The notes under the pieces are model-generated. The model searched no databases, had not been told where the DNA came from, and worked only from the letters and a program-made list of their open reading frames with translations. The position numbers and the translations under genes are program-made. DNA of 64,000 nucleotides. Origin: JACPDH01 sp041671505 (lineage in GTDB: Bacteria; Acidobacteriota; Thermoanaerobaculia; Gp7-AA8). Below, one piece after another: positions 1 to 9,046 of the stretch (within the stretch, counting starts at the first letter, position 1; each line of letters starts with the position of its first letter). The DNA is taken from positions 1 to 64,000 of the forward strand of contig JBAZBK010000004.1 in the NCBI GenBank assembly GCA_041671505.1, given 5' to 3'.

Positions 1-375
1 GTCCGGGAGCTGCCGCTCTTCGGCAACATCGCCGCAGGTCTTCCGCTCGAGGTCGACCAGGCCGACGAGATGATCGCGGTGCCCGACACGCTGACCTCGC
101 GCGGACGCAATTTCGTGCTGAAGGTTCGCGGCGACTCGATGATCGACGACGGGATTCTCGACGGCGACTACGTGATCGTCGAGCAGATCGACCGGGCGGC
201 GAATGGCCAGGTCGTCGTCGCGATGGTCGCCGGCGAAGTGACGCTCAAGAGATTCTACAAAGAGGGTGAGCGGGTCCGCCTGCAGCCTGCCAACGAGACG
301 ATGGCGCCGATCTTCGCGCACACGCGCGACGTCACGATCCAGGGTGTCGTGATCGGCCTGATGCGTCGCTTCTGA
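1..375 (+). CDS. lexA: LexA-type repressor, C-terminal part (5' end outside window)
   Basis: The reading frame is already open at base 1, so the DNA-binding N-terminus lies upstream of the window. What remains, about 124 residues, is the self-cleaving S24 peptidase domain of a LexA/SOS repressor. It starts with LPLFGNIAAGLP, which carries the Ala-Gly autocleavage bond. GDSM supplies the catalytic Ser and the Lys of VTLKRF completes the dyad. An internal ATG at 70 would delete the cleavage site and is not the start. Family knowledge: RecA-stimulated self-cleavage derepresses DNA-repair genes. An XRE regulator follows 25 bases downstream on the same strand. A phage-type S24 repressor is possible, but the cleavage region is typical of LexA. 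Confidence 0.88.
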   Translation, partial: VRELPLFGNIAAGLPLEVDQADEMIAVPDTLTSRGRNFVLKVRGDSMIDDGILDGDYVIVEQIDRAANGQVVVAMVAGEVTLKRFYKEGERVRLQPANETMAPIFAHTRDVTIQGVVIGLMRRF

Positions 376-400
376 ACGCGCGGAAGAGAGGAGATCGGTC

Positions 401-838
401 ATGTTTGAATCCAATGGTGTCGATATCGTCCTGAGGCTTCGCGAGCTCCGCCGGTCACTCGGCCTCCAGCAGAAGGACGTCGCCCTCATGTCGGGGATCG
501 GCGAAAAGAGCATCAGCTCGTTCGAGACGGGAGCGCGCCTCGACACGATGAAGATCGGCCAGCTGCGGCGCCTGCTTCAGGTCTACGGCGTGACGGAAGC
601 CGAGTTCTTCAGCGACGATCTCGAGGCGCTTCTCGGCTTCGACGACGCGCCAGGCGCACAGGAAGGGCCCTTCGCGATCTGGCGGCAGATGCGCGATCTG
701 CCCGAACCGGTGCGGAACGGTCTGCTCGAAAAGTTCCAGCTGATGGTCGAGACGGCCGCCGAGGTTCACTCGATGACGCAGCCGATGCCTTACGAGACTC
801 CGAGGAACGACTGGGAGCTGCTCAACTCGAGAAATTAG
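401..838 (+). CDS. XRE-family helix-turn-helix regulator
   Basis: This 145-residue cytoplasmic protein has an N-terminal helix-turn-helix domain (about residues 9-65). QQKDVALMSGIGEKSISSFE fits the recognition-helix region of the XRE/Cro family. The C-terminal half is acidic and helical, matches no domain I recognise, and ends in WELLNSRN. A GAGGAG ribosome-binding site lies about nine bases before the ATG. The short 25-base gap to the upstream lexA-like gene suggests co-transcription. The regulated genes cannot be read from the sequence; I found no matching operator nearby. Confidence 0.8.
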   Translation: MFESNGVDIVLRLRELRRSLGLQQKDVALMSGIGEKSISSFETGARLDTMKIGQLRRLLQVYGVTEAEFFSDDLEALLGFDDAPGAQEGPFAIWRQMRDLPEPVRNGLLEKFQLMVETAAEVHSMTQPMPYETPRNDWELLNSRN

Positions 839-894
839 GCCGGAAGCCGGGGCGTCGGATTGCCCCCGATCCTCGCGCGCCCTCCCCGCCCCCG

Positions 895-944
895 GCCCCC
901 GGTTGAAACCGGGGGCTACATTCTTCCGGCGCTGCGCGCCGGAA
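895..944 (+). terminator. Two adjacent GC-rich hairpins downstream of the XRE gene
   Basis: The first hairpin (896-915) pairs CCCCCGGTT with AACCGGGGG around a short GA loop. The second (924-944) pairs TTCCGGCG with CGCCGGAA. They lie just after the XRE stop and before a larger inverted repeat. Neither has a clear T-run, so they may stop transcription from both sides or be REP-like sequences. Confidence 0.45.
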
Positions 945-962
945 ATCGAGGCGAATTAGATT

Positions 963-1071
963 GTGTGGCGCAGGCACTCCTACCTGCGCGTCGCCAAAGG
1001 CGACACTGCCAGCGAGACTGCAAAGGGGCGGCGCTACGCGCCGTACGCAGACAAGAGTGTCTGCGCCACAC
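963..1071. repeat. Dispersed inverted repeat, family A, copy 1
   Basis: The left arm GTGTGGCGCAGGCACTCC and the right arm ending GAGTGTCTGCGCCACAC are near-perfect reverse complements enclosing about 50 bases of internal palindromes. The same outer arm occurs at 35844-35978. The spacer 839-1109 between the convergent XRE and sulfatase-like genes contains only this element and the hairpins before it. The element has no ORF and is probably a REP/MITE-like non-autonomous repeat. Confidence 0.7.
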
Positions 1072-1109
1072 GAGCCTGCCTGTCGCCTCTCGCTCCGCGT
1101 TTCGCGTTG

Positions 1110-3254
1110 CTACCTCATCGCGTCGGCTCGCCTGCGCCACGTTGCGGCGCCGCGCACGTCGCCTAACGTTGCGAGAGTCTCCGCAGCGACGGCACACGCC
1201 TGCCGGGTCGGGTTCGCGGACACCATCCGCTCGAGCAGCGGGTCGACGCCGTCCGGCTTCCCGCCCACCGCGTAGACGACCGCGAGGCTCGAGTAGGCGG
1301 AGAGGTTGTGCGGATATCCGGCGATTTCCTCGAGGAACGCGGCCTCGGCTTCGTCGTTCCTGCCGATCGTTGCGAGAATGTCGCCCCTCGCATACTCGAG
1401 AAGCTCCACCCTCACGCCCTGCGCCTTCGCCTCGGCGCGCGTCGCGTCGAGCATGCGCAGCGCTTCGTCGGCTCTCCCCTTCTTCGCGTACGCCTGAGCC
1501 AGGATCACCGCCGATCGCGACTTCATCGTCGGATCGGCCATCGCCGCCGTCGCCTCGCGCTCCGCGGTCGCGAAGTCTCCTCGCGCCATCGCAACGCGCG
1601 CAAGGAGCGAGTGCGCACCCGCCGGGTTGCTCTCCAGCGCGAGCTTCGCGTGCTCGGCCGCTTCGTCGAGGTGGTTCATCCGGAGCAGCAGCCCGCCGAG
1701 CGACAGCGCGACCTCGTACATCACCACGTTCGAGCTCTTGAGCGCCTGCTTGTAGGCGGCGACCGCCTCGTCGTTTCTCCCCATCTTCTCGTAGCTCGTC
1801 GCGAGGAGGCTCCAGACGTCGGCAAACTTCGGGTTCTTCGCCACGACGCCGCGGTAGATCTCGAGCGCCTCGCCGACCCGCCCCTCGTTGGTCAGCCGCG
1901 TCGCGCGCTTGATCTGCTCGAACTCACCGATGTGCTCCTTCGGGTCGGGGAGATCGTCGCCCGTTCCCTGGGTGCTTCCGATGTAGCCTAACGCCGCGAG
2001 CTTCTGCGCCTCTTCGGGGCTGATGTTGACCGGGGCTTCAATCTCTTTGCCGAAGCCCTCCAGCTCCTTCCGCATCGCCGCATAGACGCGCCGTTCGTCG
2101 GCGAGGACGTTCTTCTTCTCGTTCGGATCGGTCTCGAAGTCGTAGAGCTCTGGCGACGGCGCCTCGATGTACTGGTATCTGGCGTCAGTGAGGGAGCGGA
2201 GCTCGCTCCAGCCGAGATGAAGCCTCGGGTAGAGGGTCTCGCCGTACACGCTCGACGCCCGCTCTCCTGCAGGCGTGTCGAGCAGCGACCGGCCTGCGAG
2301 CGGTGGCGACGGCTTCACTCCCGCGAGGCTCGCGATCGTCGGGGCGACGTCAATGAGCTGCACGACTTCCTTCACCCGCTCGCCTCCCCGCTCGCCTTTC
2401 GGGAGTCGGATCATGAGCGGGACGTGGATCGCCTCGCGATAGAGAAAGACGCCGTGCTCGTCCTCGCCGTGCTCCCCGAGCCCTTCCCCATGGTCCGAGA
2501 GGAGAATGATCACCGCGCGGTCGTAGATGCCCGTCTCCTTGAGATCGCCGAGGAATTGGCCTACGAGGGCATCCGACTCCGCGATCTCGCCGTCGTACGG
2601 ATTCGATGCGTAGACGCTCTTGAACGGCTCCGGAGGCGCGTACGGGGAGTGAGGCTCGAAGATGTGAAGCATGAAGAAGAACGGACGCTCCGTCCGCTCG
2701 CCGATCCAGCGCTTCGCCACCGCGAGCGTGGCGCTGCCCGGACGCTGGAGAGCGCCGAGGGCGACGCCGGACTCGCTGCCGATCACGTCGTCGTAAAAAT
2801 CGAAGGCGCCGGAGAGCCCCGTCGCGCCGCGAAGCACGTAGGCCGAAATTGCGGCCCCGGTTTCATACCCGGCGCCCTTCAGCGCCGCCGTGATCGCCGG
2901 GTGCTTCGCGGCGTCGTAGCGGTAGCCGATGTTGTTGCGCACTCCGTTTTCCGGCGGGATCTGGCCGGTCAGAATCGTCACGTGCGACGGAAGCGTGAGC
3001 GGAACGTGGGAGTATGCGTTTTCGAAGAGGACCGACTCGCTCGCGAGATCGTCGATGTTAGGCGTCTTCACGTTGCCGTAGCCGTACGCAGGAAGGTGAT
3101 CGGCGCGAAGTGTGTCGATCGAGATCAGGATGACGGGTGCGCCTTCGAAGCGCTCCCTCTTCGCGCGCGTCTCACCGCCGCAACCGCCGGCGCAGATCCA
3201 CGCCGCCGCAATGAGCGCGACCGTCGCGACGCGTCGTCGTCCGCCAGTCTGCAT
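1110..3254 (-). CDS. Sulfatase-fold/TPR lipoprotein, paralogue 1
   Basis: The 714-residue exported protein has a signal peptide ending near ICAGGC, with Cys25 the likely lipidation site (the lipobox is not perfect). The alkaline-phosphatase/sulfatase fold follows: SIDTLRAD (residues 45-52) for metal binding, the nucleophile segment TLPSH at 87-91, then DHGEGLGEHG and the tail LYDFETDP. Helical TPR repeats fill the C-terminal third from about residue 430. Thr87 stands where sulfatases have the formylglycine Cys/Ser, so sulfate-ester activity is doubtful; phosphoesterase or transferase chemistry is an alternative. I chose the ATG two bases after the preceding gene's stop over an upstream ATG at 3287, because it gives a cleaner signal peptide. 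It is the last gene of the unit led by the receptor at 8498. Confidence 0.85.
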   Translation of the reverse strand: MQTGGRRRVATVALIAAAWICAGGCGGETRAKRERFEGAPVILISIDTLRADHLPAYGYGNVKTPNIDDLASESVLFENAYSHVPLTLPSHVTILTGQIPPENGVRNNIGYRYDAAKHPAITAALKGAGYETGAAISAYVLRGATGLSGAFDFYDDVIGSESGVALGALQRPGSATLAVAKRWIGERTERPFFFMLHIFEPHSPYAPPEPFKSVYASNPYDGEIAESDALVGQFLGDLKETGIYDRAVIILLSDHGEGLGEHGEDEHGVFLYREAIHVPLMIRLPKGERGGERVKEVVQLIDVAPTIASLAGVKPSPPLAGRSLLDTPAGERASSVYGETLYPRLHLGWSELRSLTDARYQYIEAPSPELYDFETDPNEKKNVLADERRVYAAMRKELEGFGKEIEAPVNISPEEAQKLAALGYIGSTQGTGDDLPDPKEHIGEFEQIKRATRLTNEGRVGEALEIYRGVVAKNPKFADVWSLLATSYEKMGRNDEAVAAYKQALKSSNVVMYEVALSLGGLLLRMNHLDEAAEHAKLALESNPAGAHSLLARVAMARGDFATAEREATAAMADPTMKSRSAVILAQAYAKKGRADEALRMLDATRAEAKAQGVRVELLEYARGDILATIGRNDEAEAAFLEEIAGYPHNLSAYSSLAVVYAVGGKPDGVDPLLERMVSANPTRQACAVAAETLATLGDVRGAATWRRRADAMR

Positions 3255-3256
3255 CG

Positions 3257-5422
3257 TCAGCTCGTCGCCTTCACTCGCGCCGCCCATGCGTTGGCCGAGC
3301 CCGAGCGGCGAAGGTCGCGGAACGTTTCCGCGGCCATCATGTAACTCGAGCGTGACGGGTTCGCCTTCACCATCGCTTCGAACGTCCGGTTCGCCTCGTC
3401 CTCGCGCCCTTCGAGCGTAAGGAGCACGGCCAGCCTCACGTACGCCTCGCGGTTGTGCGGGAAGTACTTGATCTCGTCGTTGAACGACTGCTTCGCCTCC
3501 GGGAACTGGCCCATGCGCGCCTGCAGGTCGCCGCGGGCGAAGCAGTACGTCGCCAGCGGCTGCTGGCCGAGCGCCGCGGTCTCGACCTTCACGCTGTCGA
3601 GCAGCGACACCGCCTCGGGGAAGCGGCGCTGGAACGTGCGAATCTGCGCCATCAGGATCAGGCCGTCACGCTTGCGCGACGGGTCCTCGATCACCTTCTG
3701 CGCCGCCTGTTCCGCCGCCACGAGATCGCGCTTCGCAAGGTACGCGCGGGCGATCGTCAGGCGCGCGGCGCCCGGATGCGTCTCGACCGCAAGCTCCGCG
3801 TGCCTGGCCGCCTCGTCCCATCGGTTGAGCTTCAGATAGACGTCGGCCATCGATAGCGCGGTGCCGGGCGCGAGCATCGGCGCGGCCTCGATCGTTTTCT
3901 TATACGCCTCGAGCGCCTCCTCGAAACGCCCCTGCATCTCGAGCGTCTTGCCGAGCTGCGTCCAGCCGTCCGCGAAGGCAGGATTGCGCGCGAGCACCTC
4001 GCGGAGCAGCTTGACCGACTCCGCGAACTTTCCCTGGTTCGCCAGGCCGGCGGCCTTCGCGACGCCATTCATATCGTGAATTCCGTCTTTGGGATCGGGG
4101 AGACTCGTAGCGTTTGCACTGCTGCTGACCGACCCGAGGTATCCGAGCGCGGCGAGCTTTGCCGCCTCTTCCGGATCGACGGTCGTCGACACCTCGAGCC
4201 GCCGGTCGTGCCCTTCCATCTCCTTGCGCAGCGCGGCGTAGACGCGGCGCTGCTCGGTGAGAATGTTCGTCTTCTCCTTCGGGTCGGCGACGATGTCGTA
4301 GAGCTCCGGCTTCGGCGCTTCGATGAACTGATGCTTCGCGTCGATGAGCGACGCGAGGTCGCTCCAGCCGAGGTGAATGCGCGCGTACATCGTCTCGCTG
4401 AAGATGCGCCGGTCGGGAGTTTCTCCTTTTGCGATCTTCACGAGCGAGGTCCCCTTCGCGCCGGGAGGAACGTCGAACCCCGCGATGTCGGCGATGGTGG
4501 GAAGGATGTCGAGAAGCTGCACCGGCGTCTGAACACGGGTTCCGGCGAGCTCCGCGTCGGGGAGCTTGAGCATCAGCGGCACGTGGATCGCTTCGCGATA
4601 GAGAAAGATTCCGTGCTGGTCTTCACCGTGGTCGCCGAGCCCTTCGCCATGGTCCGACATCAGGACGATGGTCGCGCGATCGTAGACACCGCTGGACTTG
4701 AGGGTCTCGATGAACGCGCCGATGTCAGCGTCGCTAACCGCGATCTCGCCGTCGTAAAGGCGATCGGCATACTGCGTCTTGAACGGCTCGCGCGGCTCGT
4801 ATGGCGCGTGCGGCTCGAACACGTGCACGAGGAGAAAGAACGGTTTGTCCTTGTGCTCCCCGACCCATCGTTCGGCGATGCCGACCGTTTCGAAACCCTG
4901 ACGCTGGAGGACGCCGACCGATCCTCCGCTCACGCGCCCGAGCTGGTCGTCGTAGCTGTCGAATGCGTCGGAGAGCCCCGTCGCGCCGCGAAGGACGTAG
5001 GCGGAGACTGCGGCCGCGGTCACATATCCCTTCGCCTTGAGCAGCGTCGGGATCGACGGATGCTTCGCGCTGTCGAAGCGGTAGCCGAGATTGTTGCGCA
5101 CGCCGCTGTCGGCGGGAAGCACGCCGGTGAGCATCGAGACGTGAGAAGGAAACGTCAGGGGGACGTGGGAGTAAGCGTTCTCGAAGACGATCGCGTCCTT
5201 TGCGAACGTGTCGATGTGAGGCGTCGCGACACCCGTGTAGCCGTAAGCCGGCAGGTGATCTGCCCGGAGCGTGTCGACCGAAATCACGATGACCGGAGCG
5301 AGGGCGCCGCCGGCGAGACGCGATTCCTTGCCGCAGGCAGCGACGAGGACGACGAGTGTGACGGCCGCGAGCGGCGCAGCGGCGCGGACGATTCGGCGGA
5401 GAGCTGGGCGATTCTGTTTCAT
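3257..5422 (-). CDS. Sulfatase-fold/TPR lipoprotein, paralogue 2
   Basis: The 721-residue lipoprotein begins MKQNRPALRR with a hydrophobic stretch and the lipobox VAAC (Cys30). Its sulfatase-fold domain has SVDTLRAD (48-55), the nucleophile segment TFPSH with Thr90, and DHGEGLGDHG. TPR helices follow from about residue 440 to the end. TFPSHVSMLTG resembles the TFPNHYxxxTG signature of nucleotide pyrophosphatase/phosphodiesterases more than the CxPSR of sulfatases. The open frame extends upstream to 5503 across a terminator hairpin; the ATG at 5422 is preferred because it precedes the signal peptide. It lies between receptor 1 and paralogue 1, with only two bases separating its stop from the next start. 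Confidence 0.85.
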   Translation of the reverse strand: MKQNRPALRRIVRAAAPLAAVTLVVLVAACGKESRLAGGALAPVIVISVDTLRADHLPAYGYTGVATPHIDTFAKDAIVFENAYSHVPLTFPSHVSMLTGVLPADSGVRNNLGYRFDSAKHPSIPTLLKAKGYVTAAAVSAYVLRGATGLSDAFDSYDDQLGRVSGGSVGVLQRQGFETVGIAERWVGEHKDKPFFLLVHVFEPHAPYEPREPFKTQYADRLYDGEIAVSDADIGAFIETLKSSGVYDRATIVLMSDHGEGLGDHGEDQHGIFLYREAIHVPLMLKLPDAELAGTRVQTPVQLLDILPTIADIAGFDVPPGAKGTSLVKIAKGETPDRRIFSETMYARIHLGWSDLASLIDAKHQFIEAPKPELYDIVADPKEKTNILTEQRRVYAALRKEMEGHDRRLEVSTTVDPEEAAKLAALGYLGSVSSSANATSLPDPKDGIHDMNGVAKAAGLANQGKFAESVKLLREVLARNPAFADGWTQLGKTLEMQGRFEEALEAYKKTIEAAPMLAPGTALSMADVYLKLNRWDEAARHAELAVETHPGAARLTIARAYLAKRDLVAAEQAAQKVIEDPSRKRDGLILMAQIRTFQRRFPEAVSLLDSVKVETAALGQQPLATYCFARGDLQARMGQFPEAKQSFNDEIKYFPHNREAYVRLAVLLTLEGREDEANRTFEAMVKANPSRSSYMMAAETFRDLRRSGSANAWAARVKATS

Positions 5423-5471
5423 CGGCTTTCCGACAACAAGGGGCCGGAGGCGGCGATTTCTCGGCAAAACA

Positions 5472-5499
5472 AAAGGCCCCGGCCGAAGCCGGGGCCTTT
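5472..5499 (-). terminator. Hairpin between receptor 1 and the lipoprotein genes
   Basis: A perfect 12-base stem (AAAGGCCCCGGC with GCCGGGGCCTTT) and a four-base loop are followed on the minus strand by a T-rich stretch. It lies 26 bases after the receptor stop and 49 bases before the lipoprotein ATG. It looks like an intrinsic terminator, but little room remains for a separate promoter, so partial read-through is likely. Confidence 0.8.
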
Positions 5500-5525
5500 C
5501 CACGCACCGTGCGTGTTGGCTGCTA

Positions 5526-8498
5526 TTAGAAGCGGATACCGGCCGAGAAGCGATACGTCATCGGCTGCTGGAACGAAGCGGCGCCGGTCGGCGCGCCGAA
5601 CGTGCTCCTCTTCGCCCAGTTCACACCTTCAACCGGCGTCTCGGTAAACGGATTGAATGCCTTGATGATCTGGATCGTCGAATTGCCGGTGTTGCCAGCG
5701 ATCTGCGCCTGTTCGTCAAAGGCATTGATGAGCTCGCCCTGTAAGAAGACGTTCACCTTTTTGATCGGGAGCTCCCAGTTGAGTGCCAGATCGGTCGCGG
5801 TCGCGTCTTCGAATCGATACTCCCCGCGATCACTGAAGTAATACGTGTTGCTTGCCGGCGGGGTCGCATATCCCGGGTTCGGGACAAATGCACGAACCGG
5901 AAGGTTGGTGACCGACGCGGAGTACGGCGTGCCTGAATCGAAGCGCTCGAGGAGGCTGAAATTCAGGTTGCCGAACATGCCGATTGGCTGGTCGTAGGAC
6001 ATCCAGATGCGCGCTTTGTGCGTCTGGTCTGCCGGAAGGTAGCCGATCGGATTGTTCTGTGCGTATGCCTTGTATTCCCTGTAAAGATTCGGAGACGAGG
6101 CGGCCGGGCCACCGCCGGTGTTCTCACCGACTTCGTTACCCTTCATCTCGGACCACGTGTAGTTGCCACCGACGTTGAAACGGTCGGTAACGCGGTAGTT
6201 GGCCTGAACCGAGATTCCCTGGTAGGTCTTCTCGACGTCGTTGTTGTTCGTGGTGGTCCGAACGTCGAGCGAACTGCCAAGAACGTCAACCTGGTCGCCC
6301 GGGCTCGTTTCAACGCTGTAGAAGTCTTTCCAATCCTTGTCGATGTAGTCGAATCGAACGAAGCCTTTCGAACCAACCTGCGTCCCGAAGCCAACAGTGA
6401 ATTCATTGACGTTAGGCGACTTGAGCGATCCGTCGAAGCGGGTGTTCGCTCCGGGGATGACGGTAAAGATCAGGTTCGGGTTGTTTTCGATTCCACCATT
6501 TTCGTAGAACCACCGAAGCATCTCGGTGATGACGTCGAAGGAGCCCATTCCCGTCCCGCGTCCGCCAAGCTGGTCGCCCGTATAGTAGTAACCGAAGTAA
6601 CTCGGGTTGCCACCGCCGGCTCCACCACCGATCGTCTCCTGAATGCGCGAAACGTACTTGGAGTAGCTGGCATTGACGCGGAAACGACCGTCACCGTTGA
6701 TGTCATAGATGACACCAATGCGCGGGCTGATGTTGCTGTCATCCGATATCTGAGCGCCGGCGCTGTCTTTGCCGTCGTTCTTGTCGTATCGGGCACCGAT
6801 GTTGAAGCTCCACTTCGAGCCGAAGTCCCATTTGTCATTGACGAAGATCGAGTCCGTCACGAAATCCGAACCCTTCGAAAGGAGCTGAACCGGAACATAG
6901 CGAAGCACGTCGCCGTAGTTGATGATCGGGCGGAAGGTGCCATCATCCTCGAATTCCGGCGCGGTCGAGTACGTGTAGATATCGAAGTTGGAGGTGGACT
7001 GATAGTTATTCGCGAGCCGTGACTCCGCGAAGTTCTCGTAGCCAGCCACGAGGTTGTGCGTACCCGCGGCGGCCGTCGCGAGGTAGTACGTACCCTTCAA
7101 CAGGTAGTAGTCGTTCGAGCGGCCTTCAGGATCGCAGAAGCCACAGAAGACCGCGTCGCCCCACATTCCGCCAGCAATCGTGTAGTCATACGCCCACGTA
7201 CCGCGAGCGAGATCGCGGATCTGCGATTCGAAATTGGCGCTACCCGGAACGACGCTGAACGGATCGGTCGACACATGATAGTCGCTGCCGCTCCCCTCGA
7301 ACGTGAGCTCACGGGACGAATAGCCAGCCTCGACGAGGAAGTTGCTGGTCATGATCCCGTTGTACTGCGCGGTGTACATCTCGCGCGGAAGGTTGCGAAC
7401 CGGGTCGAGCGTCGACTCTTCCCAACAACCGAACGCGCAGTAATTCGTCTGCTCGACCTCGTAGCTCAGATATGAACCGACGAGGCTATGCTTCGGCGTG
7501 ATTTGACCTGTCAACTTCACTTCGTAACGGTCGTCGGTCTGGCCCGGAGTGGGGCGCGCCACTGTCGGCAGGCCAAGGTCGGCAAGAAGACCGCCGTTGA
7601 TATAGAAACCGGAAGCGGTGGTCTCCGCGTTACGTCCCGCACCGAAGAACCAGAGCCGATCACGGATGATGCGTCCGCCCAGGGTCGCCTCGTAAACCTC
7701 GTCAGTCGAGCCCTCAGCGTCAGGTTCACCGAAATCCGAAGCGTTAGTCCACGACGGATTGGTAAAGCTGTCGCGGAAACTACCGGTGAAGTCGTTTCCT
7801 CCCGACTTTGTGATGGCGGAAACGACACCTCCGGTGAAGCGACCGTACTCAGCCGATACCGAACCGGTGATGATCGACGTTTCCTGAATCGCGTCTTCGA
7901 TGTAGAGGTTGTCCGTCTGTCCACGGACGTTTTCGTTCGTGACCGCGCCGTTCACGAGGTAGAGCGTGTCGTAGGCGTATGCACCGCTGACGACGATCGC
8001 ACCCGCTGGCCCGTTTCCGGTCACGCCCGGCGCCAGAAGCGTCGTGGCCTGCACGGTACGTCCGATCGGAAGGTCTTCGATCATCTGCGAGGAGTAGTTG
8101 GACTGCACTTCAGTCGTCTCGAGGACGGCCGGAGCAGCAGCCGTGACCGTGATCGCCTCGGCGACCGACGAAAGCTGCATGAGCGCATTTACGCGCTCAG
8201 TCTTGGCAAGGCCGACCTTGATGGTCTTGGTGACCGTGCCCATGCCTTCCATTTCGAACTTCACGGTGTAGTCCCCAGGAGGGAGCGCCGGGAAGTTGAA
8301 ATCGCCGTTGACGTTCGACACACCAACGCGCGTACCTTGTAGATTCGGCGAACTGATCGTAATCGTGACGCCCGGGAGAGGAGCTCCCTCATGTGTCACG
8401 GTTCCGTTCAGCGAACCGGTGGTGCCCTGACCGAACGCCGAACCGGCGACCAGCAGGAGCACAGCGACGATAAACACAAAACGCTGCGTAACCTTCAT
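5526..8498 (-). CDS. Oar-like TonB-dependent receptor 1
   Basis: The 990-residue outer-membrane protein has a signal peptide (1-23, ending GSAFGQG). A carboxypeptidase-regulatory beta-sandwich (about 27-105) has GTVTHEGAPLPGVTITI. The plug contains SAEYGRFTGGVVSAITKSGG, and a large beta-barrel ends in a terminal Phe (YRFSAGIRF), the usual assembly signal. Family knowledge: TonB-driven uptake of large or scarce ligands; the ligand is unknown here. Loop cysteines C452-G-F-C455 recur in receptors 2 and 3. The start at 8498 follows GGAGGG at a good distance; an in-frame ATG at 8531 is less likely. Two sulfatase-fold lipoproteins lie directly downstream, suggesting a surface receptor/lipoprotein module. 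Confidence 0.9.
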   Translation of the reverse strand: MKVTQRFVFIVAVLLLVAGSAFGQGTTGSLNGTVTHEGAPLPGVTITISSPNLQGTRVGVSNVNGDFNFPALPPGDYTVKFEMEGMGTVTKTIKVGLAKTERVNALMQLSSVAEAITVTAAAPAVLETTEVQSNYSSQMIEDLPIGRTVQATTLLAPGVTGNGPAGAIVVSGAYAYDTLYLVNGAVTNENVRGQTDNLYIEDAIQETSIITGSVSAEYGRFTGGVVSAITKSGGNDFTGSFRDSFTNPSWTNASDFGEPDAEGSTDEVYEATLGGRIIRDRLWFFGAGRNAETTASGFYINGGLLADLGLPTVARPTPGQTDDRYEVKLTGQITPKHSLVGSYLSYEVEQTNYCAFGCWEESTLDPVRNLPREMYTAQYNGIMTSNFLVEAGYSSRELTFEGSGSDYHVSTDPFSVVPGSANFESQIRDLARGTWAYDYTIAGGMWGDAVFCGFCDPEGRSNDYYLLKGTYYLATAAAGTHNLVAGYENFAESRLANNYQSTSNFDIYTYSTAPEFEDDGTFRPIINYGDVLRYVPVQLLSKGSDFVTDSIFVNDKWDFGSKWSFNIGARYDKNDGKDSAGAQISDDSNISPRIGVIYDINGDGRFRVNASYSKYVSRIQETIGGGAGGGNPSYFGYYYTGDQLGGRGTGMGSFDVITEMLRWFYENGGIENNPNLIFTVIPGANTRFDGSLKSPNVNEFTVGFGTQVGSKGFVRFDYIDKDWKDFYSVETSPGDQVDVLGSSLDVRTTTNNNDVEKTYQGISVQANYRVTDRFNVGGNYTWSEMKGNEVGENTGGGPAASSPNLYREYKAYAQNNPIGYLPADQTHKARIWMSYDQPIGMFGNLNFSLLERFDSGTPYSASVTNLPVRAFVPNPGYATPPASNTYYFSDRGEYRFEDATATDLALNWELPIKKVNVFLQGELINAFDEQAQIAGNTGNSTIQIIKAFNPFTETPVEGVNWAKRSTFGAPTGAASFQQPMTYRFSAGIRF

Positions 8499-8640
8499 CA
8501 AACCCTCCGTAAATTTTTGCATCAAGCCCACGGGAAAATGCCAGACGCCTGCATCCTATGCAGGAATCGGTCACAAATTGCCCAATCCGGCAACGCATTA
8601 GAACCAAAAGGTCTTAGAAAATCAACCCGCATAGCACCCG
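8499..8640 (-). promoter_or_regulatory. Leader of receptor 1 with conserved GGTGCTAT block
   Basis: Read on the minus strand, a GGTGCTAT block at 8638-8631 lies about 133 bases before the ATG. Closely similar GGTGCCATT blocks lie about 127 and 129 bases before receptors 2 and 3. A short palindrome (CCTGCAT/ATGCAGG) lies nearer the gene, and GGAGGG at 8508-8503 is the ribosome-binding site. The promoter class cannot be assigned by eye. Confidence 0.35.
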
Positions 8641-8838
8641 CCCTCCGGAATCCGGCCGGTTGGACGGGGAGTGCCGGTTTTCCGAATTGACCCGCCCGGG
8701 TCGGGTGGATGAAGGGAAGACCCGGAGGGGGGGTGAGCGGGGAGGCCAGGGGGCTGGGCGGACGGAACTCTTCGAAGGCGGCTTTCAGGCGCCACCGGCG
8801 GCCGACGATCACCGTTGACCAAAGTCGAGTCAACAGCC

Positions 8839-8990
8839 GGGCTCGGGCTCGGGCGCGTTCACGTTCACGGGGGCACGTTCGCAGCAGAATGCAGAACGGA
8901 AAATGTAGCAAGGGTGCCTCGAAGGACAGCATCCGGGCAGCTACGGGGGATCCTTTCTACATTCTTCCGTTCTGCATTCTGCGTTCTGCG
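8839..8990. repeat. Inverted repeat, family B, copy 1
   Basis: A GGGCTC hexamer tract (8839-8854) precedes an imperfect long hairpin. The left arm contains GCAGAATGCAGAACGGA (from 8882), and the right arm, up to 8990, contains TCCGTTCTGCATTCTGCG. The arms are built of short GAATGC-like units. Related copies with the same units lie at 27594-27743 and 47386-47522. The rest of the 8641-9046 spacer shows no convincing gene. Confidence 0.65.
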
Positions 8991-9046
8991 TTCGAGGTGT
9001 TGCTCCGGCCATGCAAGGACGGAGAATCAGGAGTCGCGTCGCCCCC

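Noticed and set aside
860..1741. A 293-codon plus-strand frame across the family A repeat
   Set aside because: Arg/Pro/Ser-rich translation over a palindromic repeat and the end of an antisense gene; no sign of coding.
4076..5647. A 523-codon open frame antisense to sulfatase-fold paralogue 2
   Set aside because: It crosses the receptor 1 terminator and the ends of two genes and has no domain or ribosome-binding site.
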